Assembly: GCA_964580055.1 (NCBI GenBank)
Contig: CAZOJI010000012.1
Span: 29,802 to 93,801, forward strand
DNA from: JBDGYW01 sp964580055
Lineage (GTDB): Bacteria > Gemmatimonadota > Gemmatimonadetes > Gemmatimonadales > GWC2-71-9
Direction of reading: 5' to 3'
Length of the DNA: 64,000 nt
Shown: positions 32,855 through 40,838 of the stretch, one piece after another
How the letters are laid out: each line of letters opens with the position of its first letter
Position numbering within the stretch: the stretch's first letter is position 1
Position numbers and translations under genes: made by a program
Notes under the pieces: generated by a model
What the model was told of the DNA's origin: nothing
Seen by the model: only the letters and a program-made list of their open reading frames with translations
Database searches by the model: none

Positions 32855-35800
32855 CTAGAACCAATCTCTAGACTTCGACGGCGTACGCCTGAGGTTCTTC
32901 AAAAATCTGTACGGCGATCCTGCCCCGGAGTGTTCCGGTTGTTTCTGAGAAGTAGGGCGGCGCAACTGCAGTGGCCTAACCTCTTCCGTCAGGACGTTAA
33001 CGGTTCCGTCGTCTTTAGCGAGTTTGCCGATTATCCAGAGGAACGGCTCGGTCCGGATCGTGATACGGTCGCGGTCGTAGATGTCAGGTCGCACGACGGC
33101 GTTGATCATTCCCGCCTGATCCTCGAGCAGAATGAAAGAAAACCCCTTGGCCGTTTCGGGCCTCTGACGTGCGACCACCATGCCTGCCACCTGGACATCA
33201 TCGTCCGGTTGCAGCCGGTCGAGATAATCACTTCGTACGATGGCCGGCGGCAGTGCTTCGCCCAAAAGTGTGAATGGGTGGCCGCTTGCCGAGAATCCCA
33301 TGACTTGATACTCGGCCAGAAGCCGCTCGTCGCCTGGGACATCGGGGAATCGCAGGTCCTCGTATGGATGTGTGAGTGACAACTCGAGCTGGCGGCGAAC
33401 TCGGTTGTGTTCGGCCGAGTCGACCTTCGGAGGAAGCCAAAGCCCAACCTGCCAGAGGAGTTCTCTCCGCGTGAGCCCGAACGAGTCGCACCCACCGACC
33501 CAGACTAGGTGCTCGATGGCTGTCCGTGAAAGGCGGGCGGGCGCCCGCCGGACGAAGTCGGCGAGATAGAGGTAAGGACCGTTCCGCTCGCGTTCGAGCA
33601 CCACTGCCTCGGCTACGTCCAAACCCCACTCGCGCAAGAATCCCAACCCGATCCTTACCGTACCATCCTCAACGGTGCAGTGTACGTCGCTCCGATTGAT
33701 GTCGGGCAACCTGACCTCGACGTCATGGCGGCCGGCATCCCTTCCGAGGGCGTCGAGCGAGTAGAACCCCATCGGCTGATTGTTGAACAGTGCAGTGTAG
33801 TACTCTGCCGGGTGATAGTGACGGAGCCAAGCCGACTGATAAGCAAGCAGGCCGAACGCGGCGGCATGTGATTTGGGGAAACCGAAAGCGGAAAAAGCGG
33901 TCACCTGCTGGAACACCTTCTGAGCGGTAGACTCCGGTACACCACGTGATAGCGCTCCATCTCGAAACTGCTCCCAGAACCCCTTGATCAATTCGAGCGA
34001 GCGCCGCCGGCTCATGGCTCTGCGCAGAGCTTCGGCCTGTCCGGCGTTGAACCCGGCCAATGACTGACAGACCTGCAAGACCTGATCCTGAAAGACTATC
34101 ACTCCCAACGTATCCGCGAGTGCCTCTCTCAAGAGGGGGTGGTCGACCGGAGGTTCGTAGCTTCGGTTGTTCGCAGTCGCCTGCCGCAGGGCCTCGCGAC
34201 GCCGCACGTACGGGTTGACCGCACCACCAACGATCGGCCCGGGCCGCACCAAGGCAACCTCGACGGCGAGGTCTTCCAGGTTGCGAGGCCTGGTGCGCCT
34301 GACCATCTGGATCTGCGCGCGACTTTCGATCTGAAACGTCCCGACGGTGTCGCCGGAGCAAATTTGGTCGTAAACGTCTGCGTCGGAAAAGTCGATACGG
34401 CTGAGATCGGGGGGGACACCTTCGCGCTCGGCGACCAGCTCGACGCATTCCTCTACTAGTGAAAGCATACCGAGTGCGAGAAAGTCGATCTTCACGAACC
34501 TGGCGTCATCGCAAGAGTCCTTGTCCCACTGGCAGATGACCCGGTCCGGCATGGTGGCGCGCTCCAGCGGCACCAGTTCTATGAGCGGACGACTCGAGAT
34601 GATCATACCGCCCACGTGTTGCGATATGTGCCGTGGCAGCCCGGCGATGTTTTCACACAAATCACCTAGATGCTGCCAAAGCGGCGACTCCGACTTGCTC
34701 CCCAGTCCGGGAAGCTTCTTCAGCTCTTCGCGCACGCTCTCCGCCGACCGATGCCCGCCCAACTTCGCGATCCTTTCGATCTCGCCGGGTGGTAAGTCGA
34801 GCACCTTCCCAACTTCTCGCACGGCGGATCGCAGGCGATAGGTGGGGAACGAACAGACGAGACCCACGTGATCGTGACCATAGTGCTCGTAGACGCGACG
34901 GATCAACTCCTTGCGGATATCCCGGGGAAAATCGAGGTCAATGTCCGGAATGGAGGCTAGCGTCTCGTTCAAAAACCTGCCCAGAAAGAGACGGTTGCCG
35001 ATGGGATCTATATGCGACAGTCCCAGGAAATAGCAGACAATGGACGACACCGACGAACCACGGCCGCGGCCGGGCAACAGATTTGCCTTCGCGCGTCGTT
35101 CGCCCCGCCGTAAATCGGCGGCCACCTCATGTGCCAACTCCAGCAATTCACGGTACACGAGAAAGAACCCACACAAACCATGCATCTCAATCAGCCGCAA
35201 CTCCTGCTCCAGGCGACTCTCCGCTTCGATCCTGTGACACGAGCCTTGCGGATAATATTCCCCCAGCTTGGTATTGCAGAATTCGGCAAGAGCCCGAGGT
35301 GCGGTCAAACGTCCGGCACCGCGAAAGTCCGGGAAGTTGTAACCGAGATCCTTGGTCAAGTCGAACGTCTTACACCGTTCCGCGATTTGGAGTGAGTTGG
35401 CCACCGCATCGGGACGGTCACGAAACAGTGCCAGTACCTCACGAGGGGAGCGCAGAAAAAACTCGCTATTTGGCCTCCGCACCTCGTGGGACGCGTCGAG
35501 CGTGGTGCGGTGTCGGAGTGCCACCAGCACGTCATGCAGCCGATGCAGTTCTCTACGATGGTAGTGGACATCCCCAGTAGCTACCACCTGTAAGCCGATT
35601 GTAGCGGCGATGTCGCACAGCGCCAGGTTGCGAGCGCGGTCCCCGCGTACGCGGTTGCGTTGCAGCTCCAAAAAGAAATTGTCTGGCCCAAAGATGCACG
35701 CACATTCTTCCGTAATGCGACGAGCTTCGGTGTATCCGCCGCGTTCCAGAGCGAGCGGTAACAACCCTTGGCGACACCCCGACAACACTATTAGCCCCTC

Positions 35801-36145
35801 AGCGTGCTCCCGGAGAGAGTTAAAGTCGAGGCGGGGGTCACGCCTGTCCTCGCGTGACAGATGCGCCTCGGTGATCAGACGGCACAGGTTGGCGTACCCT
35901 GGGGGCGTCTCGACAAGCAGGGTTATGTGCGAGCCGTCGAGCAGTGTCAGCTCGGCTCCGGTAATCGCCTGCAGGCCTATCTGTTTTGCCGCTTGGGCGA
36001 AGACCATCGAGCCGTACAGACCGTTGTGGTCGGTGAGGGCCAAGGCAGGGTAATCCAGTGTTCGTGCCTCAAACGCCAATTGCTCGGGCAGGGTGGCGCC
36101 GTCGAGGAACGAGAATGCCGAATGACAATGGAGCTCAGCGTACAT
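32855..36145 (-). CDS. dnaE2: Error-prone DNA polymerase III alpha subunit, DnaE2
   Basis: A 1096-residue C-family polymerase for translesion synthesis after DNA damage. The PHP domain starts MYAELHCHSAFSFLDGA. The palm carries SIPDIDLDFPRDIR with two catalytic aspartates and VKIDFLALG with the third. The OB domain is VQVAGMVVARQRPETAKGFSF, and the protein ends in the family-typical SRDWF. It lacks the C-terminal tau-binding region of DnaE1. It is the last gene of the ImuB operon, 140 bp after the DUF6504-like gene, a larger gap than the others, so it may have an extra promoter. Confidence 0.95.
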   Translation of the reverse strand: MYAELHCHSAFSFLDGATLPEQLAFEARTLDYPALALTDHNGLYGSMVFAQAAKQIGLQAITGAELTLLDGSHITLLVETPPGYANLCRLITEAHLSREDRRDPRLDFNSLREHAEGLIVLSGCRQGLLPLALERGGYTEARRITEECACIFGPDNFFLELQRNRVRGDRARNLALCDIAATIGLQVVATGDVHYHRRELHRLHDVLVALRHRTTLDASHEVRRPNSEFFLRSPREVLALFRDRPDAVANSLQIAERCKTFDLTKDLGYNFPDFRGAGRLTAPRALAEFCNTKLGEYYPQGSCHRIEAESRLEQELRLIEMHGLCGFFLVYRELLELAHEVAADLRRGERRAKANLLPGRGRGSSVSSIVCYFLGLSHIDPIGNRLFLGRFLNETLASIPDIDLDFPRDIRKELIRRVYEHYGHDHVGLVCSFPTYRLRSAVREVGKVLDLPPGEIERIAKLGGHRSAESVREELKKLPGLGSKSESPLWQHLGDLCENIAGLPRHISQHVGGMIISSRPLIELVPLERATMPDRVICQWDKDSCDDARFVKIDFLALGMLSLVEECVELVAEREGVPPDLSRIDFSDADVYDQICSGDTVGTFQIESRAQIQMVRRTRPRNLEDLAVEVALVRPGPIVGGAVNPYVRRREALRQATANNRSYEPPVDHPLLREALADTLGVIVFQDQVLQVCQSLAGFNAGQAEALRRAMSRRRSLELIKGFWEQFRDGALSRGVPESTAQKVFQQVTAFSAFGFPKSHAAAFGLLAYQSAWLRHYHPAEYYTALFNNQPMGFYSLDALGRDAGRHDVEVRLPDINRSDVHCTVEDGTVRIGLGFLREWGLDVAEAVVLERERNGPYLYLADFVRRAPARLSRTAIEHLVWVGGCDSFGLTRRELLWQVGLWLPPKVDSAEHNRVRRQLELSLTHPYEDLRFPDVPGDERLLAEYQVMGFSASGHPFTLLGEALPPAIVRSDYLDRLQPDDDVQVAGMVVARQRPETAKGFSFILLEDQAGMINAVVRPDIYDRDRITIRTEPFLWIIGKLAKDDGTVNVLTEEVRPLQLRRPTSQKQPEHSGAGSPYRFLKNLRRTPSKSRDWF

Positions 36146-36285
36146 GGTTGGGACTGTGGTGGCAGTTTCGGCTCAGCCTCACCATAGGGTAGTAGTATCG
36201 GGAGAGGCGGCAGTGCCTGTGGCTTCAGCCGGCTGCACCTGATTAGCTGTGGGTTGAGGGATGTGCATTCCTCGCCCTTTCCTCC

Positions 36286-36708
36286 TTACGGCTGCTGCAA
36301 AAACCAGTTGTCGGTAAACAGATCCTCATACAGAACCACGTGTTTCCCTCCTTCCAGGATCACCTCCACATAGCGCCGCAAAATCGGTTCACGCCACCAC
36401 TCGTCATGGACGCACCATATTTCCAGAACCGATTCCACGCGCTTTCCGTTCGCACGGTTCTTCGCAGCTTCGCTCTCCGCTGCTTCTACCAGTTGCTCAC
36501 TATCTGCGGAGCTGCGGGACTCGAGAGTCGTTGAGCTACTGGACCCTAGCGTCGTTGGGCTGCCGTAGTCCGCCACAAGAGACGGCAGTCCGGCATCGTC
36601 CAACTCGACTTTGACAGGCCGAGGGAGGTTGAGGGGCCGCAGCAGGTCTGCCCGTACTCTGGTGTCGGAGCGCGGCTCTCGCTTGGTAGTGGTCTTCGTC
36701 ACGATCAA
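36286..36708 (-). CDS. DUF6504-like protein, detached ImuB C-terminal module
   Basis: 140 residues. The N-terminal part (LRPLNLPRPVKVELDDAGLP) and C-terminal part (IWCVHDEWWREPILRRYVEVILEGG, then LYEDLFTDNWFLQQ) match the tail that in many bacteria is fused to ImuB or encoded beside it as DUF6504. A Ser/Glu-rich linker joins them. The start is TTG at 36708 or GTG at 36702, neither with a ribosome site. It is in the same reading frame as imuB, separated only by a TGA and one codon. It probably works with ImuB as a separate subunit or as a readthrough extension. Confidence 0.75.
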   Translation of the reverse strand: MIVTKTTTKREPRSDTRVRADLLRPLNLPRPVKVELDDAGLPSLVADYGSPTTLGSSSSTTLESRSSADSEQLVEAAESEAAKNRANGKRVESVLEIWCVHDEWWREPILRRYVEVILEGGKHVVLYEDLFTDNWFLQQP

Positions 36709-36711
36709 CCG

Positions 36712-38160
36712 TCAAGGGTCATAGTCAATCAAGGCGTAACGACGTTCGGGAATGCGCGACCGGGGAGCGACCTCAACGACGCGGTACATGGAAGTACGTC
36801 GAAATCTCGTCTTCATTTCATGGACCGCCGCGCGCAGCGCTCGGCTGCGGCCGGCTCGCGCGCTGCTGCTGGCATCTCGAGCAAAGAGCTGCAGTTCTTT
36901 GGTACCGCGCACGAACGCGAGAAACTCTATCGCCAGGTTTTCCACGGCTCCGGTGGGTGGCACCGCGGCGAGTCGGCTCTTGAGCAACCCGCCTATATGC
37001 TCCCTGTCGGCCGATGGATCCTTGAGAGTACAGTGAATCGACCAGGAAGCCCCATGTTCCTGTCGTGCCCTCGCGCCAACCTCCAAGATGCGCCAGCCGG
37101 AACGCCGGGGATGGCGCAACGCGCGCTCGATCAGCCGGTCCAGAGCGTTGCCGAGCATTGCCAGGTCGGCGATTGGATGCGGAAACTCGATCTCCGAGAC
37201 GATGGGTTCGGGCTCCTCGCGGCCGATTACCGGATCGGCTGCGTCGCCGGTGGCCAGTCTCCACAGTCGACGCCCCTCACTGCCGAACTGCGACACAACC
37301 GCTACCTCAGGCAACTGCGCGAGATCTCGCACCGTCCGAATGCTCAACTGCACGAGTCGCCGGTAGGTTTCAGGACTCATCGGCAACACGCCAATGGGCT
37401 GCGAGGCCAGGAATTCGGCTCTGTCCTCATCGGTTACGAAAAACTCTCCACCAAGAGGTGCCTTCGTGGCCGCTACCCAGGCCGTGAACTTGCCACGAGC
37501 CCAGCCCAACCGGGCTGCTGACACCCACCCTTCCGCACCGATAACCGCCTCGACTGCCTCAACCTGCCGCCTCGGCTCGCCATAAAGCCCCTCCAGTCCG
37601 TCCACTCCCACAAACACCCTCCCCAACTCGACCGGCTCGACAACTGGACTCACTGTGCTAAGCGACTTCACCAATCGCGTGAACCGCTCGTCGTAGTAGA
37701 CCGGATCCGGTTCCCAGACGGAGAGTGCAGGACACAACCCCACAGCTTGGCTCATCGTCATACCAGGCTTTACACCCAATTCGCGAGCGCCTGGCCCGAC
37801 CTGCCAGATGCGCCGCCAATCGTCGGGTGCCAGGAGCGCCTTGGCTAGCTCGGCCGCCTCAGGACGGCGGAGTTCTTCGCAACGGAGAGCGAATCTCGGA
37901 ATCCAAATGCAGACGGCGAGCTCGGAATTGAGGGCGGTAGGACGGTAGGGCGGTAAGGCGGCAGGGTGGTAGTAGGTTGGGCCTCCTGCTCTCTCAACCT
38001 CAACCGCCCCGGTAGGTGCAGTGGTACCTCGGTGAGGCGCTGGCCCGGTTGCTTGCGTGACTGCTGCCCGCTGCCCGTTGGACTCAACACGTTGCACGCT
38101 GCCCGCTGTACACTGCATGCCCTTCCGTCCTCCCGTTTCCTTGCTCTCCGCCACCCTCAT
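36712..38160 (-). CDS. imuB: ImuB, non-catalytic Y-family polymerase homologue
   Basis: 482 residues. The Y-family core begins at about residue 80 (ELAVCIWIPRFALRCEELRRPE). The acidic residues that bind metal in DinB (DxD and SxDE) are replaced here (CIWIPRF; VGVDGLEGLYG), as in ImuB, which is an adaptor that brings DnaE2 to the beta clamp. The little-finger domain ends at SRIPERRYALIDYDP. The ATG overlaps the radical SAM stop (ATGA), so the N-terminal 79 residues appear to be translated even though they are encoded by repetitive DNA and match no family. No imuA or recA-like partner gene is adjacent. Confidence 0.9.
   Translation of the reverse strand: MRVAESKETGGRKGMQCTAGSVQRVESNGQRAAVTQATGPAPHRGTTAPTGAVEVERAGGPTYYHPAALPPYRPTALNSELAVCIWIPRFALRCEELRRPEAAELAKALLAPDDWRRIWQVGPGARELGVKPGMTMSQAVGLCPALSVWEPDPVYYDERFTRLVKSLSTVSPVVEPVELGRVFVGVDGLEGLYGEPRRQVEAVEAVIGAEGWVSAARLGWARGKFTAWVAATKAPLGGEFFVTDEDRAEFLASQPIGVLPMSPETYRRLVQLSIRTVRDLAQLPEVAVVSQFGSEGRRLWRLATGDAADPVIGREEPEPIVSEIEFPHPIADLAMLGNALDRLIERALRHPRRSGWRILEVGARARQEHGASWSIHCTLKDPSADREHIGGLLKSRLAAVPPTGAVENLAIEFLAFVRGTKELQLFARDASSSARAGRSRALRAAVHEMKTRFRRTSMYRVVEVAPRSRIPERRYALIDYDP
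37932..37975. repeat. GGCGGTA-type short tandem repeat inside imuB
   Basis: Plus-strand units GGGCGGTAG, GACGGTAGG, GCGGTAAGG and CGGCAGGGTGGTAG follow each other, and encode PAALPPYRPTA in the ImuB extension on the minus strand. Just downstream, 38059-38120 holds copies of GCTGCCCGCTG. The same GGCGGTA(A/G) unit occurs at 39170-39291. Confidence 0.6.
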
Positions 38161-39320
38161 AACAAACTCAGCTGCGCTTCAGGCTCGGCCTGTCGTGGCT
38201 CTTCTCTACTGAACGGATCTGCGGTGCTCAATCCGTGTTTGCGCGCAATCTTTTCGAATCTGCGCTCAATTGCCTTCAGGTAATCGGCGGGAGCACTCTG
38301 ACCTTTGTGGTATGCGGCTCGATATCGTGGGACCAGGTTGGGGAAATGCTGCTCGATTACCGGTAAGAATTCGTCTCGGACCGACGGGTAGATTCGCAGC
38401 ACCGAGGGGCAAACGAACTTCGCCCCGGCATGCTCGGCCGCGACCATCAGTGCTTCGATCTCAAAGATCGAGTCCGTGACACCGGGAAGCACCGGCGCGG
38501 CATTGATACCGGCGGTAACCCCCGCCTCTCGCAACCTGCAGATCGCACGGAGTCGCGCGTTGGGCGAGGGTGAGCGTCGCTCAAACAGTCCGATCAGCCG
38601 CTTGCTGCTGCAAATCAGAGAAAGAAATACCGTTACCTCGTGCTTGCGCCCGAGTTCCCGTAGCACATCGATATCGCGGCATACGAGAGGACTCTTGGTT
38701 GTAACGCCGAGTCGCAGACCCTCAACGTCAAGCAACCGCTCGAGAATTGAGCGCGTGATACCGAAGTGCCGCTCGGCTGGCTGATACGGGTCGGTGGCAG
38801 TCCCGATCGCCAAAGTCGCGGGATCAGCAGGCGAACTCGCCCTGTTGATTCGCGCGAGGTCGCGTTCGAGTGCATTCAGCACCGCACTGCGTTGCTTAAC
38901 GAAGATGTGTCGGGTGAAATCCGCCTCGCGGTTTGACCTCGCAGGCTTCGCGAACTGCCCATAAAGCAACTCAGCCGCGTGGTGTGTACGTTCCACCACA
39001 TACCGGTGCGTGTAATGGGCATAACAGTAGGTGCAGCCCAGCTCGCATCCCACGTAGGGGTTCATAGACCAAAACTCCATACCAGTGCTTTTGGGGGAGT
39101 TGGCGAGCGACTTCACGTTGAGTTCGATAAATTTGGTTCTTCCTCTCTTCCCACCTCCATTCACCTCGGGACGGTACGGAGCGGTAGGAGACGGCAAGAG
39201 ACGGTATTGGGTTGGGTGCAGTGCCGCATGCATGCCGTTTTCAAAGGTTTCCACACTGCGCCTTACCGCCCCTTTGCCACCTCTTACCGCCATCTCTTCA
39301 CCCACACCGGCTCCAACCAC
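38157..39320 (-). CDS. Rv2578c-family radical SAM protein
   Basis: Up to 387 residues. The radical SAM cluster motif is CELGCTYC at about 92-99, preceded by SMNPYVGC and followed by YAHYTHRYV. The relatives are the spore-photoproduct-lyase-like, Rv2578c-type proteins, whose substrates are not established. Its ATGA overlap with imuB ties it to DNA damage tolerance. The N-terminus is uncertain: GTG 39320, ATG 39293 and GTG 39164 are all in frame, and everything before about residue 53 is repeat-encoded, so 39164 may be the ancestral start. The GTG at 39320 overlaps the upstream zinc-ribbon gene by 23 bp. Confidence 0.87.
   Translation of the reverse strand: MVGAGVGEEMAVRGGKGAVRRSVETFENGMHAALHPTQYRLLPSPTAPYRPEVNGGGKRGRTKFIELNVKSLANSPKSTGMEFWSMNPYVGCELGCTYCYAHYTHRYVVERTHHAAELLYGQFAKPARSNREADFTRHIFVKQRSAVLNALERDLARINRASSPADPATLAIGTATDPYQPAERHFGITRSILERLLDVEGLRLGVTTKSPLVCRDIDVLRELGRKHEVTVFLSLICSSKRLIGLFERRSPSPNARLRAICRLREAGVTAGINAAPVLPGVTDSIFEIEALMVAAEHAGAKFVCPSVLRIYPSVRDEFLPVIEQHFPNLVPRYRAAYHKGQSAPADYLKAIERRFEKIARKHGLSTADPFSREEPRQAEPEAQLSLL
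39170..39291. repeat. Pair of inverted, degenerate GGCGGTA arrays
   Basis: One array at about 39171-39208 on the plus strand (GACGGTACGGAGCGGTAGG, then GACGGCAAGAGACGGTA) faces another at about 39258-39291 whose minus strand reads GGCGGTAAGAGGTGGCAAAG and then GGGCGGTAAGG. The two arms are similar over some 30 bp in opposite orientation, so the region could fold into an imperfect hairpin. It lies in the N-terminal coding part of the radical SAM gene. Confidence 0.5.
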
Positions 39321-39483
39321 ACAAAGGACAGAAGAAACAACCAGAACTCGGGTAGATGATCCCCTGGCACTCCGGGCACCTTAGAACATCGATTTGCACA
39401 GGGCTGTAGTCGCGCTGGACACGGAGATGTGGACGTGGCAACATGGTCGCGGCAACACCAATGTTCGGTTTGTCTTTGGTCAT
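39298..39483 (-). CDS. Small six-cysteine zinc-ribbon protein
   Basis: 61 residues from the ATG at 39483. The C-terminal half, RCPECQGIIYPSSGC then FFCPLCGWSRCG, has two CxxC knuckles and two further cysteines. The pattern resembles the zinc ribbon at the C-terminus of adenosylcobalamin-dependent ribonucleotide reductases. It is the first gene of the radical SAM-imuB-dnaE2 operon and overlaps the next gene by 23 bp. There is no ribosome site; the promoter position suggests a leaderless message. Possible roles are DNA or protein binding in the mutasome. Function is not known. Confidence 0.7.
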   Translation of the reverse strand: MTKDKPNIGVAATMLPRPHLRVQRDYSPVQIDVLRCPECQGIIYPSSGCFFCPLCGWSRCG

Positions 39484-39485
39484 GG

Positions 39486-39519
39486 TACCGAATATATACC
39501 GAACATCGCTCCGGCACAA
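39486..39519 (-). promoter_or_regulatory. Promoter with direct-repeat operator for the DNA-damage-tolerance operon
   Basis: On the minus strand TTGTGC (39514-39519) and TATATT (39491-39496) are 17 bp apart, a good sigma-70-type spacing. TATATT is followed seven bases later by the ATG of the zinc-ribbon gene. The -10 box is enclosed by a perfect direct repeat, TTCGGTA-TATA-TTCGGTA, with an 11-bp period. A repressor bound there would block the polymerase. LexA is the obvious candidate because dnaE2 and imuB are SOS genes elsewhere, but the motif is not the known LexA boxes of Proteobacteria or Actinobacteria. Confidence 0.5.
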
Positions 39520-39662
39520 CCCTGCGAAACAAAACGTTATGTGGCTTCCGAGCGGCTATCCTTGCGCGTTACTCCCGGAGCGGTGAAATTCCGCCCGTTT
39601 ATCGTGTCAGCTTCGGCACTCTTTTCTCTATCGCGGCTATATGCGGCCACAGCAATGATCCG

Positions 39663-40835
39663 ATGACCGGCGGTTCACACCCGCCAGCCACTACAGCAGC
39701 AAAGCTCGCAACTCACCCGCTGGCGCGGGTAGCGGCAATTCTCTCTCTATTGTTCGTATTCCTGGTCGGCGTTAACGGGCTGGGCGATGGTTTCAAATCA
39801 CTGGGCAACGATTTCCTGGACGCGTTCTTCACCGCCACGGAAAACCCCTTCATCGGATTGATGGTCGGTATCCTCGCCACGTCGCTGGTACAGAGTTCGT
39901 CCGTCTCTACGTCGCTGATCGTCGCCCTCGTGGCGGCTCCGGAGAACCCGCTTCCGTTAGCCAACGCGGTCCCGATGGTGATGGGTGCCAACATCGGTAC
40001 CACTGTCACCAACACTCTCGTTTCGCTGGCCCATATGGGTAGGAAAGAGGAGTTACGCAGGGCCTTTGCCGTGGCCACCTGTCACGACTTCTTCAACGTC
40101 CTGGCCGTTTTGGTGTTGCTGCCGCTCGAAATGCTGACCGGCTACCTCCGGTTCTTGGCCGACAAGCTTTCTTCCTTCGTGACCGGGCTGGGCGGCGTGG
40201 ATTACGAGAGTCCGATCAAGGGTGCCCTGAAGGCTGCGGTCGATCCGATAAAAGCGGTCACCCATCTTGCGTTCGAGTCGACGCAGCTTCAGGCCCTCTT
40301 GCAGATTGTCGTATGCGCGTGTTTGATCTTCTTCGCGCTGTTGCTTCTAGTAAGGATCTTGCGGGCGACCATGCGAGCTCGCGTGGAGGCCAGCGTCTCG
40401 AGGGCGTTCGACCAGAACGCGCTGCTCGCGATGTTTGTGGGCATGGCGGTAACCGTGATGGTGCAGTCCAGTTCGATCACTACCTCGCTGCTGGTACCGC
40501 TGGCGGCTGCGGGCGTATTGACGCTACGGCAGGCGTTCCCCATCACCATCGGTTCCAACATCGGGACCACTCTCACCGCACTGTTGGCGGCCATGGCGGC
40601 GACAGGCGAGAATGCGGTCGCGGGAATCACGATTGCCTTGGTTCATTTGTTGTTCAACTTGAGCGGTACGTTGCTGATCTATCCGGTGAGACGAATTCGT
40701 AATATTCCGCTGTCGGGTGCCAGGTGGTTCGCGGACGTGGTTGTGGAACACCGCCACGTGGCGATCATCGCCATATTATTCTCCTTCTACGGTGTTCCTG
40801 CGCTCTTTGCGGTGCTGAACAATCTCCTCACGTAG
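39663..40835 (+). CDS. Na+/phosphate cotransporter (PNaS family)
   Basis: 390 residues from the ATG at 39663. The duplicated QSSS motif of sodium-phosphate symporters is present twice: SLVQSSSVSTSLIVALV and VMVQSSSITTSLLVPLA, each followed by GANIGTT or GSNIGTT. About eight to nine membrane helices are visible. It imports phosphate using sodium. The PhoU-domain protein encoded 3 bp downstream is the usual partner, in place of the C-terminal PhoU domain fused in other family members. The plus-strand frame is open further upstream, but that part overlaps the divergent operon and lacks protein features. Confidence 0.92.
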   Translation: MTGGSHPPATTAAKLATHPLARVAAILSLLFVFLVGVNGLGDGFKSLGNDFLDAFFTATENPFIGLMVGILATSLVQSSSVSTSLIVALVAAPENPLPLANAVPMVMGANIGTTVTNTLVSLAHMGRKEELRRAFAVATCHDFFNVLAVLVLLPLEMLTGYLRFLADKLSSFVTGLGGVDYESPIKGALKAAVDPIKAVTHLAFESTQLQALLQIVVCACLIFFALLLLVRILRATMRARVEASVSRAFDQNALLAMFVGMAVTVMVQSSSITTSLLVPLAAAGVLTLRQAFPITIGSNIGTTLTALLAAMAATGENAVAGITIALVHLLFNLSGTLLIYPVRRIRNIPLSGARWFADVVVEHRHVAIIAILFSFYGVPALFAVLNNLLT

Positions 40836-40838
40836 GCT

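Noticed and set aside
32854..32872. TCTAGA-N7-TCTAGA as a terminator between ispH and dnaE2
   Set aside because: Each half is itself a palindrome, the stem would be only six AT-rich pairs and lies mostly in the dnaE2 coding end.
36700..36720. The imuB TGA as a second selenocysteine codon
   Set aside because: A DNA polymerase adaptor has no reason to carry selenocysteine at this linker, no cysteine is conserved there, and no suitable hairpin was seen directly after the TGA.
38059..38120. GCTGCCCGCTG repeats as a CRISPR-like array
   Set aside because: Units are about 7-11 bp, without spacers of even length, and lie inside imuB coding sequence.
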